Positions 57,359-64,000 of a stretch of 64,000 nucleotides of DNA are shown here, in pieces. The notes beneath the pieces are model-generated. The model searched no databases, was not told where the DNA came from, and saw only the letters and a program-made list of their open reading frames with translations. The stretch is from Enterovibrio paralichthyis (lineage in GTDB: Bacteria > Pseudomonadota > Gammaproteobacteria > Enterobacterales > Vibrionaceae), in NCBI RefSeq assembly GCF_019209835.1, contig NZ_JAHUTS010000023.1, positions 1 through 64,000 on the forward strand, read 5' to 3'. A program made the position numbers and the translations under genes. Positions within the stretch are counted from its first letter, which is position 1, and each line of letters starts with the position of its first letter.

Positions 57359-58309
57359 TTAATGCATCGCCTTCATTGATGTGGTTCCAAGTTGCTTCAG
57401 CAAAGGCTCAGCCGCATCGAGGCTGTGCAGCGGAATGGCGAGTGAACGTGCCATTTCGGCAATGAACCCTTGCTGTTGTTGGTATTGGTTTGCCAAACCG
57501 TCACGGGTTTTCTTTGCAGAGAAATCAAGCCAGGCGGTCTGGGTGTTGTCGGCCACCAGTTCGTGTCCACGGTACTCGGTTTGCCCCTGCTCCAGTGGGT
57601 CAGAGACCCGCACAAACTGGATGCGGTTGTGCTGGCGAAGCTGGCTCAGGCGGCGTTTATCTGCCGAAGTCAGGGCATAGAAGTCGCTGATGATGACGAT
57701 ATCGCTGCCTTTCGGACACAGGTGATGCAGGTGGCGCAATGCCGCCTGCCATCCGGCGCTGGTGGCGGGGGCAGTGTCTGACGCGAGCAATTCTTCATGG
57801 GCTTCCATCAGGGTATGGATAAGCCGCAGCGGCCCTTGCTGTCGGGCTGTCGGTTTGCATTCACGTAGACGGATGCCGTTGTAAATCACCGCGCCAATGC
57901 GGTCCTGTTGGCTGACGGCCAGCCAGCTTAGCAGGCTGGCAAAATGCGCCGCCTGCACGGATTTCAGCATCAACTGCGACCCAAACTTCATGCTGGCACT
58001 GAGGTCAATCATCAGCATCACTGGCTGTTCCCGTTCTTCGGTGAACAGCTTGGTGTGGGTTTTTCCGGTGCGTGCCGTTACCCGCCAGTCAATCGCGCGG
58101 ATGTCATCGCCGGGCTGGTAGGGGCGTACTTCAGAAAAGTTCATCCCACGGCCTTTATGGCGGCTAGAGTGCTGGCCGCTCAACTGCGACCAGATACTCA
58201 GCGCCGGTGGCAACCAGCGCACGGCCTGTTGGCGGTAGTGGAGCAGCTCAGCTAACGACACATTGACGCCATCACTGTGTGGTGGCAATTCAATACGCAT
58301 GTCGGTCAT
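57359..58309 (-). CDS. DUF58 protein
   Basis: The 316-residue DUF58 protein carries the motif RPYQPGDDIRAIDWRVTARTGKTHTKLFTEEREQPV and a VWA-like core (MLMIDLSASMKFG). DUF58 genes nearly always accompany MoxR ATPases. The start codon overlaps the moxR stop by four bases, so the two are coupled. Confidence 0.93.
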   Translation of the reverse strand: MTDMRIELPPHSDGVNVSLAELLHYRQQAVRWLPPALSIWSQLSGQHSSRHKGRGMNFSEVRPYQPGDDIRAIDWRVTARTGKTHTKLFTEEREQPVMLMIDLSASMKFGSQLMLKSVQAAHFASLLSWLAVSQQDRIGAVIYNGIRLRECKPTARQQGPLRLIHTLMEAHEELLASDTAPATSAGWQAALRHLHHLCPKGSDIVIISDFYALTSADKRRLSQLRQHNRIQFVRVSDPLEQGQTEYRGHELVADNTQTAWLDFSAKKTRDGLANQYQQQQGFIAEMARSLAIPLHSLDAAEPLLKQLGTTSMKAMH

Positions 58310-59262
58310 ACGCTGGCAACCTGCTCAATCAGGTGAGTGACAACGGCGTCGGCGGCAATGCTTTCTGCCTGCGCTTCATAACTCAACAGCAGGCGGTGGC
58401 GCAATACCGGATAAGCCATGGCTTGCACGTCTTCCGGTGTCACAAAGTCACGGCCAGCCAGCCATGCATGGGCGCGGGCACAACGGTCGAGCGCCAAGGT
58501 AGCACGCGGGCTCACGCCCATTTGCAGCCAGCCAGCCAGTTTGTCGCTGTATCGCTCAGGTTGGCGGGTCGCCATGATCAAGCGGATGATGTATTTCTCC
58601 ACATCCTCAGCCATGTGAATACCCAGCACGGCTTTACGCGCTTCAAAGATGCTTTCCTGTTTGATGAGCACGGGGTCAGCTTTTTCGATGCCTTGCGCTT
58701 CACCACGGTTTAGGCGAAGGATTTCCAGCTCGCTGCCTTCATCCGGGTATTCTACGTTCAGTTGCAGCAGGAAACGGTCAAGCTGGGCTTCCGGCAGTGG
58801 GTAAGTCCCTTCCTGTTCAATCGGGTTCTGTGTCGCCATGACCAGAAACAATTCCGGCAGTGGGTAGGTTTTGCGACCGGCGGTGATTTGTTTTTCTGCC
58901 ATGGCTTCCAGCATGGCCGCCTGTACTTTGGCTGGTGCGCGGTTGATTTCGTCAGCGAGCAGCAGGGAGTTGAAAATCGGCCCCGGTTGGAAGGTAAATT
59001 CGCCGGTTTCCGGGCGGAAAATATCGGTACCTGTCAGGTCGGCAGGCAGTAAGTCCGGTGTGAACTGAATGCGGTGGAAGTCACCCTCAATGCAGTCTGA
59101 CAGCATTTTAACCGCGCGGGTTTTTGCGAGCCCCGGCGGGCCTTCAACCAGGATGTGGCCATCGGCCAGCAGTGCTATCAGTAGTTGTTTAACCAGTTCA
59201 GGTTGGCCAATTACCTGGCTTTGCAGGTAAGCGTTAAGACGTTGAAATGTATCCGCTAACAT
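58306..59262 (-). CDS. MoxR-family AAA+ ATPase
   Basis: The 318-residue ATPase has Walker A-like EGPPGLAKT, Walker B LLADEINRAPAKVQ and sensor-1 ATQNPIEQEGTYPLPEAQLDRF. MoxR proteins act as chaperones for metal-cofactor or protein-complex assembly, working with VWA partners. It is the first gene of the six-gene moxR-bat operon. Confidence 0.95.
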   Translation of the reverse strand: MLADTFQRLNAYLQSQVIGQPELVKQLLIALLADGHILVEGPPGLAKTRAVKMLSDCIEGDFHRIQFTPDLLPADLTGTDIFRPETGEFTFQPGPIFNSLLLADEINRAPAKVQAAMLEAMAEKQITAGRKTYPLPELFLVMATQNPIEQEGTYPLPEAQLDRFLLQLNVEYPDEGSELEILRLNRGEAQGIEKADPVLIKQESIFEARKAVLGIHMAEDVEKYIIRLIMATRQPERYSDKLAGWLQMGVSPRATLALDRCARAHAWLAGRDFVTPEDVQAMAYPVLRHRLLLSYEAQAESIAADAVVTHLIEQVASV

Positions 59263-59413
59263 AGCTTGTGTTTCCCAGATCCTGACAGTGTAAAAATGTG
59301 ACCTCGTTCAGACATTCATATGTCGAATAGGTTCCTTACATTTCAGATAGGGATGAAACTGAGAGATTTCAAGGGGGAGGAGTATTCACGCCTCCCGCAT
59401 TTTTAGAAGCAGA

Positions 59414-60364
59414 TCAAGGGCATGTAGTCGCAGAAGAATGACGCATGGCCGCCATGGCCTGATTCATTTCTTCCTCATTGACCCACTGGCTGGGAAGGGC
59501 ATTGACGACAAGACGGAAATCGGTGATTTCAGCCGCCAAGGGGTCATCGGCCGTTTGCGGTGAGATGATGGCGACTTTAAGCGAAGGATTTCGTGCAGTA
59601 ATCCGGCTGGCGATGCCCAGTCCTTCCTCAACGTGGAACGCCCCCGCTATCTGCATCACCTTGTAGCCGGGGTTGGCCGCCAGAAAATCAACGATGCTTT
59701 CGGCCATGGTGTCATCCCAGGCGATTTGTGCCAGATACTGGTTGAGGGTCTTCGTTTCATCGCCGTGGAACATGGCAGCGAAGAATTTCTCTTTGTAGGG
59801 GGACTCATCTTTCGTCAGGGTGTCTGCGACCCAGTCGCGCTCTTTTGCGGATAACCTCTCTAGATAGCTTTCCCCTTCGCGTCCAATATAGCGGACGATG
59901 GATTGCGGTGCATTGGCGGCAATCACTGGCAGTGCATCCTGACGGGCAATTTCAATTAAAGGGCGGTAATCGCTGACATAATTTGGCCAGGCGCTGCTTT
60001 TATCAATGAACGTGCTCTCGCCAATTTCTCCGGCGAGGTAGGCATCGAGGGTGCTTTGCTCGGCACGGGAAAATTGTTCCATAGAAAGGGCTGTGGCCGG
60101 ATACCGGGCGGCAAGTGTGGAGAGAAGCTGTGCTTCAAACAAGTGAATGCCAGGATGGGTATGCCATTCACCAACCAGCACCACATCATAATCACCCAGT
60201 GCGTTGGCTAACTCATTGAGCGAATAAGGTACGCCATTGGGCGATTGGATCTGGTAATCGTAGAGTGTGCCTGACGGGGGCGGTGTTTCAACGGGCGTGA
60301 GCGGGTGGGTGCAGGCTACAAGGGAAAGGGAAAACAGTGCAGCGCTTAGGGAGCGTATCAGCAT
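59414..60364 (-). CDS. ChaN-family lipoprotein
   Basis: The 316-residue product has lipobox LVAC (Cys18) and the ChaN (DUF399) domain: VVLVGEWHTHPGIHLFEAQLLSTLAARYPATALSMEQF and YKVMQIAGAFHVEEGLGIASRI. ChaN-type proteins bind heme and are exported; the ones characterised are outer-membrane-associated. No Fur box was seen in the 50 bases upstream. Monocistronic between moxR and rlmA. Confidence 0.88.
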   Translation of the reverse strand: MLIRSLSAALFSLSLVACTHPLTPVETPPPSGTLYDYQIQSPNGVPYSLNELANALGDYDVVLVGEWHTHPGIHLFEAQLLSTLAARYPATALSMEQFSRAEQSTLDAYLAGEIGESTFIDKSSAWPNYVSDYRPLIEIARQDALPVIAANAPQSIVRYIGREGESYLERLSAKERDWVADTLTKDESPYKEKFFAAMFHGDETKTLNQYLAQIAWDDTMAESIVDFLAANPGYKVMQIAGAFHVEEGLGIASRITARNPSLKVAIISPQTADDPLAAEITDFRLVVNALPSQWVNEEEMNQAMAAMRHSSATTCP

Positions 60365-60422
60365 GGTAAACCTCAGATGGGAATAACCTTTAGATACGCT
60401 CCATTATGATGTAACAGCTCAG

Positions 60423-61238
60423 TTATGCAATTTTGCGATAAACCCGAAGGGTGAAATCCGCTTCACATTCAAATTGTTCAGCATCTTTCAGTGCCTGCCG
60501 CAGGCTTTCTGGCGCGCGCCATGCAAACGGGGTCATTTGCAGCAGGGTTGTGGCATCAGCGCTGTTGAGCGTCATCGGATACGCGACGGTTTGCTCGGTT
60601 TCCAGCGTAAAGCCTGGCAGGTCTTCAACAGGCACATCGTGCAGTTTCACTTCGTCGTAAATGCCTGCTTTCAATTGATACAGGTGGCGAGGCCCGGGTG
60701 TTACCGTTACCACAACACCATTGTCTTTCACTGCGCGGGCGAGTTCGTCACCATTACAAGGCGCGTAGATGCGAACTACACCGTCAAGTTGCTGGTCTGC
60801 AAACGGCAGGCGCTGGCTGGAGGCCACCAGAAAATCCACATTCGGGTAGCGTTTGGCGCCATAGCGGATCATCACCTTGGAGATATCCAGGCCAAATACT
60901 TTGGTGCTTGCCAGTTCATCGGCAAAGAAGCTGGTGTAGTAGCCTTCGCCACAACCGATATCCAAAAGCTGCGCATCGGCTTTGTCTGCCAGCAGTGAGG
61001 TTAAAAGCTCGCTTACGGCATCGCGCATTGGCTGGTAGTGTCCACCATCCAGAAACTGGCGGCGCGCCTGCATCATCTCTTTGTTGTCCCCCGGATCTTT
61101 TGAACGTTTGTGCTGCACGGGCAGAAGGTTCACATAACCCTCTTTGGCCAGATCGAACTGGTGGTTGCTGGCACATTTGTAAGTGCGGCTTTGCAGCGAA
61201 AGTGGCTGCTGACACAGGGGACAAAGATAAGATGACAT
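60423..61238 (-). CDS. rlmA: 23S rRNA (guanine-N1-)-methyltransferase RlmA
   Basis: RlmA methylates G745 of 23S rRNA. The protein has an N-terminal zinc finger (CPLCQQPL, then YKCASNHQFD), the conserved KEGYVNLLPVQHKRSKDPGDNKEMMQARRQFL and a SAM motif (LLDIGCGEGYYTSFF). The ATG at 61238 (MSSYLCPLC) gives 271 residues against 269 in E. coli; the ATG at 61271 adds an unlikely extension. Confidence 0.94.
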   Translation of the reverse strand: MSSYLCPLCQQPLSLQSRTYKCASNHQFDLAKEGYVNLLPVQHKRSKDPGDNKEMMQARRQFLDGGHYQPMRDAVSELLTSLLADKADAQLLDIGCGEGYYTSFFADELASTKVFGLDISKVMIRYGAKRYPNVDFLVASSQRLPFADQQLDGVVRIYAPCNGDELARAVKDNGVVVTVTPGPRHLYQLKAGIYDEVKLHDVPVEDLPGFTLETEQTVAYPMTLNSADATTLLQMTPFAWRAPESLRQALKDAEQFECEADFTLRVYRKIA

Positions 61239-61358
61239 AGCGATGTTTCGGTGTAGATGAATGAGCGGCAAGGATACGGCGTGGGGGCGGGGTGTTCAAG
61301 CAAAGCAGCGAGTATAGCGTGATAAAAAAGTAGCGATAGGGCGGCGCATTTTTCTTCG

Positions 61359-61661
61359 CTACTTTTGGCTTAACAAGAATTTTCGCAGATCTCTTTCTAC
61401 ACGCATGACAAACAAAATAAACACCTTATCGCCTTCCTGTTTATAGAAAACGCGGCAAGGGTTCACAATAACTTCGCGGTAGCTTAGGTTTTCGAGCTCT
61501 GGTGGTGTGCGCCCAGATTCTGGAAAATGTTCCAAACGCTCAACACTGGCGAACACAGTTTGAACAAGATGTTTAGCCGCGACCACATTTTCAAGTGCGA
61601 TGTATTCGGCGATATCGTTGAGGTCGGATAGCGCTGTTTCCGTCCAGATTACTTCAGCCAT
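61359..61661 (-). CDS. ParE/RelE-family toxin
   Basis: The 100-residue protein fits the ParE/RelE superfamily: WTETALSDLNDIAEYIALENVVAAKHLVQTVFASVERLEHFPESGR, then YREVIVNPCRVFYKQEGDKVFILFVMRVERDLRKF. ParE members inhibit gyrase and RelE members cut mRNA; the helical N-terminus with the ERLEHFPESGR motif leans to ParE. It overlaps the 3' end of the antitoxin gene by 13 bases. Confidence 0.9.
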   Translation of the reverse strand: MAEVIWTETALSDLNDIAEYIALENVVAAKHLVQTVFASVERLEHFPESGRTPPELENLSYREVIVNPCRVFYKQEGDKVFILFVMRVERDLRKFLLSQK

Positions 61662-61906
61662 TTTGACATCTTGTCCTTGGCTTTTTGGTGGCTAACTGCT
61701 TTTCCTTCAGCCAACGCTCGCTCTCCTCGCGCAATCCCTTCAAGAATGGCCAAACGGTTTTGCATAAACTCGTAATCTTCCACATCGACCAGATACGCCG
61801 ATGGTTTACCATGCTCTGTGATCAGAACGGGTTCTTTGGTCTCATGCAGATCAGCGAGGATCTTGGTGGCTTGACGCTTCAGCGATGTAACGAGTTCGAC
61901 TTTCAT
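61649..61906 (-). CDS. Phd/YefM-family antitoxin
   Basis: The 85-residue antitoxin has the Phd/YefM N-terminal DNA-binding domain (VTSLKRQATKILADLHETKEPVLITEHGKPSAYLVDVEDYE), and a flexible C-terminus (ALAEGKAVSHQKAKDKMSKWLK) that would wrap the toxin. It is first in the operon. A palindrome lies directly upstream, as expected for autoregulation. Confidence 0.91.
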   Translation of the reverse strand: MKVELVTSLKRQATKILADLHETKEPVLITEHGKPSAYLVDVEDYEFMQNRLAILEGIARGERALAEGKAVSHQKAKDKMSKWLK

Positions 61907-61930
61907 AACAGCAGCTCCAAAGTGGTACTA

Positions 61931-61954
61931 AAGTGATACTATTCTATCACTTTG
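61931..61954. promoter_or_regulatory. Palindromic operator of the toxin-antitoxin operon
   Basis: AAAGTGATA and TATCACTTT form a perfect 9-bp inverted repeat with a six-base spacer, about 25 bases before the antitoxin start. A direct repeat AAGTGRTACTA begins at 61921. Confidence 0.7.
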
Positions 61955-61980
61955 AGCGTAGCAACCCGTGTTGAAAACGA

Positions 61981-62004
61981 AAACACCCGCCGAAGCGAGT
62001 GTTT
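61981..62004 (-). terminator. Terminator after speB
   Basis: AAACACTCGC / GCGGGTGTTT closed by TTCG and followed by TTTTCG on the minus strand. Confidence 0.8.
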
Positions 62005-62023
62005 CTTGTCAGCAAAGCCGCAA

Positions 62024-62947
62024 TTACTTCGCTTTACGATTCGCTGCCCATACATACAGCAGGTCAGTGGCAATCGTCGCGGCTGCCAGAGAGGTCAGCT
62101 CGGCGTGGTCGTAGGCTGGTGCTACTTCTACCACGTCCATACCAATTAGGTTGATGCCTTGCAGTGAGCGGATCACTTTCAGGATCTTGTCGGTGCTGAG
62201 GCCGCCACAAACCGGTGTGCCTGTTCCTGGCGCGTACGCTGGATCCAGACAGTCGATGTCGAAAGTCAGGTAAACCGGACGGTCGCCCACGCGGGTTTTG
62301 ATGGCTTCAACGATTTGCTCAACGGTCATGTCGTTTGCCGTTGCTGCATCTACTACCTGGAAACCCAGCTTGTCGCTGTGTTCGGTTCGGATACCGATTT
62401 GAATTGACGCATGCGGGTCAATCAGACCTTCTTTCGGCGCGGTGTAAAACATGGTGCCGTGGTCGAATTCGCTGCCTTGGTCGTAGGTGTCAGTGTGCGC
62501 GTCAAAGTGCACCAGTGCCATTTCGCCGAATTGCTTCGCGTGTGCACGCAGCAGTGGCAGGGTCACAAAGTGGTCACCACCAAAGGTCAGCAGGGTTTTA
62601 CCTTCTGCCAGTAGGCTGGTGGCATGCGCTTCAAGGCGCTCGCTCATGTTGCGTGCATCGCCACACTCAAACACCAGATCGCCACAGTCAGCAATTTTGA
62701 TCTCTTTGGTCAGGGAGAAATCCCACGGCCACTTTTTGCTTTCCCACGCCAGGTTGGTTGATACCTGACGGATCGCACCCGGGCCCATGCGCGCGCCTGA
62801 GCGGCCGGTGGTTGCCATATCAAACGGTACGCCGGTGATGATCACATCGGCATCGCAACCTTGTGGGTTGAATACCAGAGGCTGGCGCAGAAAACCAAAT
62901 GCGTTGGCGTAGAGGGAGTAGTCCGGGAATTGGCCCAGTGTTGCCAT
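62024..62947 (-). CDS. speB: Agmatinase
   Basis: SpeB hydrolyses agmatine to putrescine and urea. The ureohydrolase motifs are present: GGDHFVTLPLL, VHFDAHTDTYD and FDIDCLDPAYAPGTGTP, supplying the two-manganese site. The start at 62947 (MATLGQFPD) has AAGGA upstream and gives 307 residues, against 306 in E. coli. It is downstream of speA, forming the arginine-to-putrescine route. Confidence 0.97.
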   Translation of the reverse strand: MATLGQFPDYSLYANAFGFLRQPLVFNPQGCDADVIITGVPFDMATTGRSGARMGPGAIRQVSTNLAWESKKWPWDFSLTKEIKIADCGDLVFECGDARNMSERLEAHATSLLAEGKTLLTFGGDHFVTLPLLRAHAKQFGEMALVHFDAHTDTYDQGSEFDHGTMFYTAPKEGLIDPHASIQIGIRTEHSDKLGFQVVDAATANDMTVEQIVEAIKTRVGDRPVYLTFDIDCLDPAYAPGTGTPVCGGLSTDKILKVIRSLQGINLIGMDVVEVAPAYDHAELTSLAAATIATDLLYVWAANRKAK

Positions 62948-62962
62948 TGTTACGTTCCTTTC

Positions 62963-62990
62963 AAAAAAGGCAGCCTGAAACCAGGCTGCC
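62963..62990 (-). terminator. Intercistronic terminator between speA and speB
   Basis: GGCAGCCTG / CAGGCTGCC followed by TTTTTT on the minus strand, directly before the speB ribosome site. speB expression from the speA promoter would need readthrough. Confidence 0.8.
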
Positions 62991-63004
62991 AAAATATAGA
63001 GTGA

Positions 63005-64000
63005 TTAGCCGTGAGTGCGGATGTCTTCGAGGTAGGTGTAGCCGCTTAGGCCTTCTTTCAGTTCTGCCAGAATGCTTTCATGCTCTTCTTCCGGCAGTGC
63101 TGCTTTCACCAATGCTTCGTACTGAACCAGGAAATCGTCTGCTTCCATGTGTACATAACGCAGTACGTCGCCAACGGTGTCGCCCAGGTGGATAGATTCA
63201 ATCTCGTAGCCGCCTTCTTTGGTGCAGCGGACAACGGCTGAGTCGGTGTCACCGAACAGGTTGTGCATGTCCCCCAAGATTTCCTGGTACGCACCCACAA
63301 GGAAGAAACCAATGCGGTAAGGTTCTTCGTCAGTCCACGCTGGAACCGCCAGTGTGCTTTCGATGCCCTGACCTTCAACGTATTGGTCAACCGCACCGTC
63401 GGAGTCACAGGTGATATCCAGCACTACGGCGTTGCGCTCTGGCGCTTTGTCCAGTTTGCTCAGCGGCAGGATTGGGAATACCTGCTCGATACCCCATGCA
63501 TCCGGCAGCGACTGGAACAGGGAGAAGTTCACGAAGAACTTGTCTGCCAGACGGCTGGACAGTTCGTCCAGTACTGGACGGTGCGCGCGGTTTTTGTGAG
63601 ACATCTGACGCGACAGTTCGTGGCAGATACGCAGGCTGATCTGCTCTGCCCACGCGCGCTCGGTGAAGTTCACCAGACCCATAGAGAATTGCATGTGCAC
63701 TTCTGACAGGTCGTTCTGGTTGTCGTGGTAGATCTCGACCAGTGAACGCTGATCGGTTGACTGGCTTAGGTCTTTGAACGACTTCCACATGTTGTGCAGA
63801 ATTTGCGGCGCATCTTCAGCCGGTGCGAACACTTCTTCACGCTGGTAGCTCTCAACACCGACAACGTCAGTGATCAGCACTGCGTGGTGCGCAGTCAGGT
63901 TACGGCCAGATTCGGAAATGATGCGTGGCATCTTGATGTCGAATTCTTTACATACGTCACCGATGGTGTAAACCACATTGTTGGCGTATTCGCGCTGGCT
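63005..64000 (-). CDS. speA: Biosynthetic arginine decarboxylase (3' part, runs off the window)
   Basis: SpeA decarboxylates arginine to agmatine. Only about 331 C-terminal residues are in the window; the frame continues past 64000. The visible part has the family segments PRIISESGRNLTAHHAVLITDVVG, DAWGIEQVFPILPLSKLDKAPERNAVVLDITCDSDGAVDQY and EPYRIGFFLVGAYQEILGDMHNLFGD. The PLP lysine lies in the missing N-terminal half. The start cannot be given. Confidence 0.96.
   Translation of the reverse strand, partial: SQREYANNVVYTIGDVCKEFDIKMPRIISESGRNLTAHHAVLITDVVGVESYQREEVFAPAEDAPQILHNMWKSFKDLSQSTDQRSLVEIYHDNQNDLSEVHMQFSMGLVNFTERAWAEQISLRICHELSRQMSHKNRAHRPVLDELSSRLADKFFVNFSLFQSLPDAWGIEQVFPILPLSKLDKAPERNAVVLDITCDSDGAVDQYVEGQGIESTLAVPAWTDEEPYRIGFFLVGAYQEILGDMHNLFGDTDSAVVRCTKEGGYEIESIHLGDTVGDVLRYVHMEADDFLVQYEALVKAALPEEEHESILAELKEGLSGYTYLEDIRTHG

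Overview
The window is chromosomal DNA of a gammaproteobacterium, most likely of the family Vibrionaceae (a Grimontia, Enterovibrio or Salinivibrio-like genome is my inference; the family-level call rests on gene order). Supporting signs are the lolB-ispE-prs / pth-ychF block divergent from hemA-prfA-prmC-sirB2-sirB1-kdsA, the tesA/ybbA/ybbP arrangement, ackA-pta beside yfbV, and speA-speB. There is no prophage, insertion sequence, CRISPR array or rRNA. The window is core-like, with a few accessory modules.

Layout. 1-4.5 kb (minus): ychF, pth, prs, ispE, lolB. 4.7-10.1 kb (plus): a 26-codon leader ORF coupled to hemA, then prfA, prmC, sirB2, sirB1 and kdsA. 10.3-15.2 kb (plus): a MetJ-box-linked NhaC-family transporter (probably MetT), a UshA-type nucleotidase lipoprotein, ybaK, an LprI-like protein and a LysE exporter. 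15.3-17.2 kb: smrA, a 46-residue DUF3149 protein behind an FNR-like site, three tandem tRNA-Pro(TGG) genes with two decayed relatives, and a 26-residue membrane peptide.

17.2-22.3 kb is a copper block: a CueR-type regulator divergent from copA, with copA leading a run of a 24-residue membrane peptide, a 99-residue protein with a CC tail and a DUF411 protein, followed by a TraB/GumN protein. 22.3-28.2 kb: CnoX/YbbN-like protein, an SDR enzyme, tesA and the YbbA-YbbP ABC exporter. 28.2-32.4 kb: a DUF1800 lipoprotein plus Tat-exported DUF1501 pair and a TIGR01777 epimerase. 32.6-34.9 kb: four tightly overlapping genes (two DUF1538 membrane proteins, a P-II-like protein and a CBS pair), the best candidate here for a poorly described system. 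34.9-38.8 kb: a SelW-like protein coupled to TauE/SafE, and metNIQ behind tandem MetJ boxes.

39-43.6 kb: a DUF2946-like protein, a three-gene TRAP transporter related to 2-oxoacid/lactate systems and a LysE exporter. 43.6-47.7 kb: an HD-GYP response regulator divergent from a hybrid histidine kinase with a 16-unit Pro-Glu linker. 47.7-51.3 kb: pta and ackA. 51.7-59.3 kb: yfbV, then the MoxR-DUF58-DUF4381-BatA-BatB/C-BatD operon with repeat-rich tails. 59.4-64 kb: ChaN-like lipoprotein, rlmA, a ParE/Phd toxin-antitoxin pair, speB and the 3' part of speA, which runs off the window.

Methionine uptake appears twice (MetT-like and MetNIQ), each behind a perfect AGACGTCT core, so both are probably MetJ-controlled. 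Stretches of more than 300 bases without a gene are 16222-16576, 38663-39022 and 51254-51751; each is described below.
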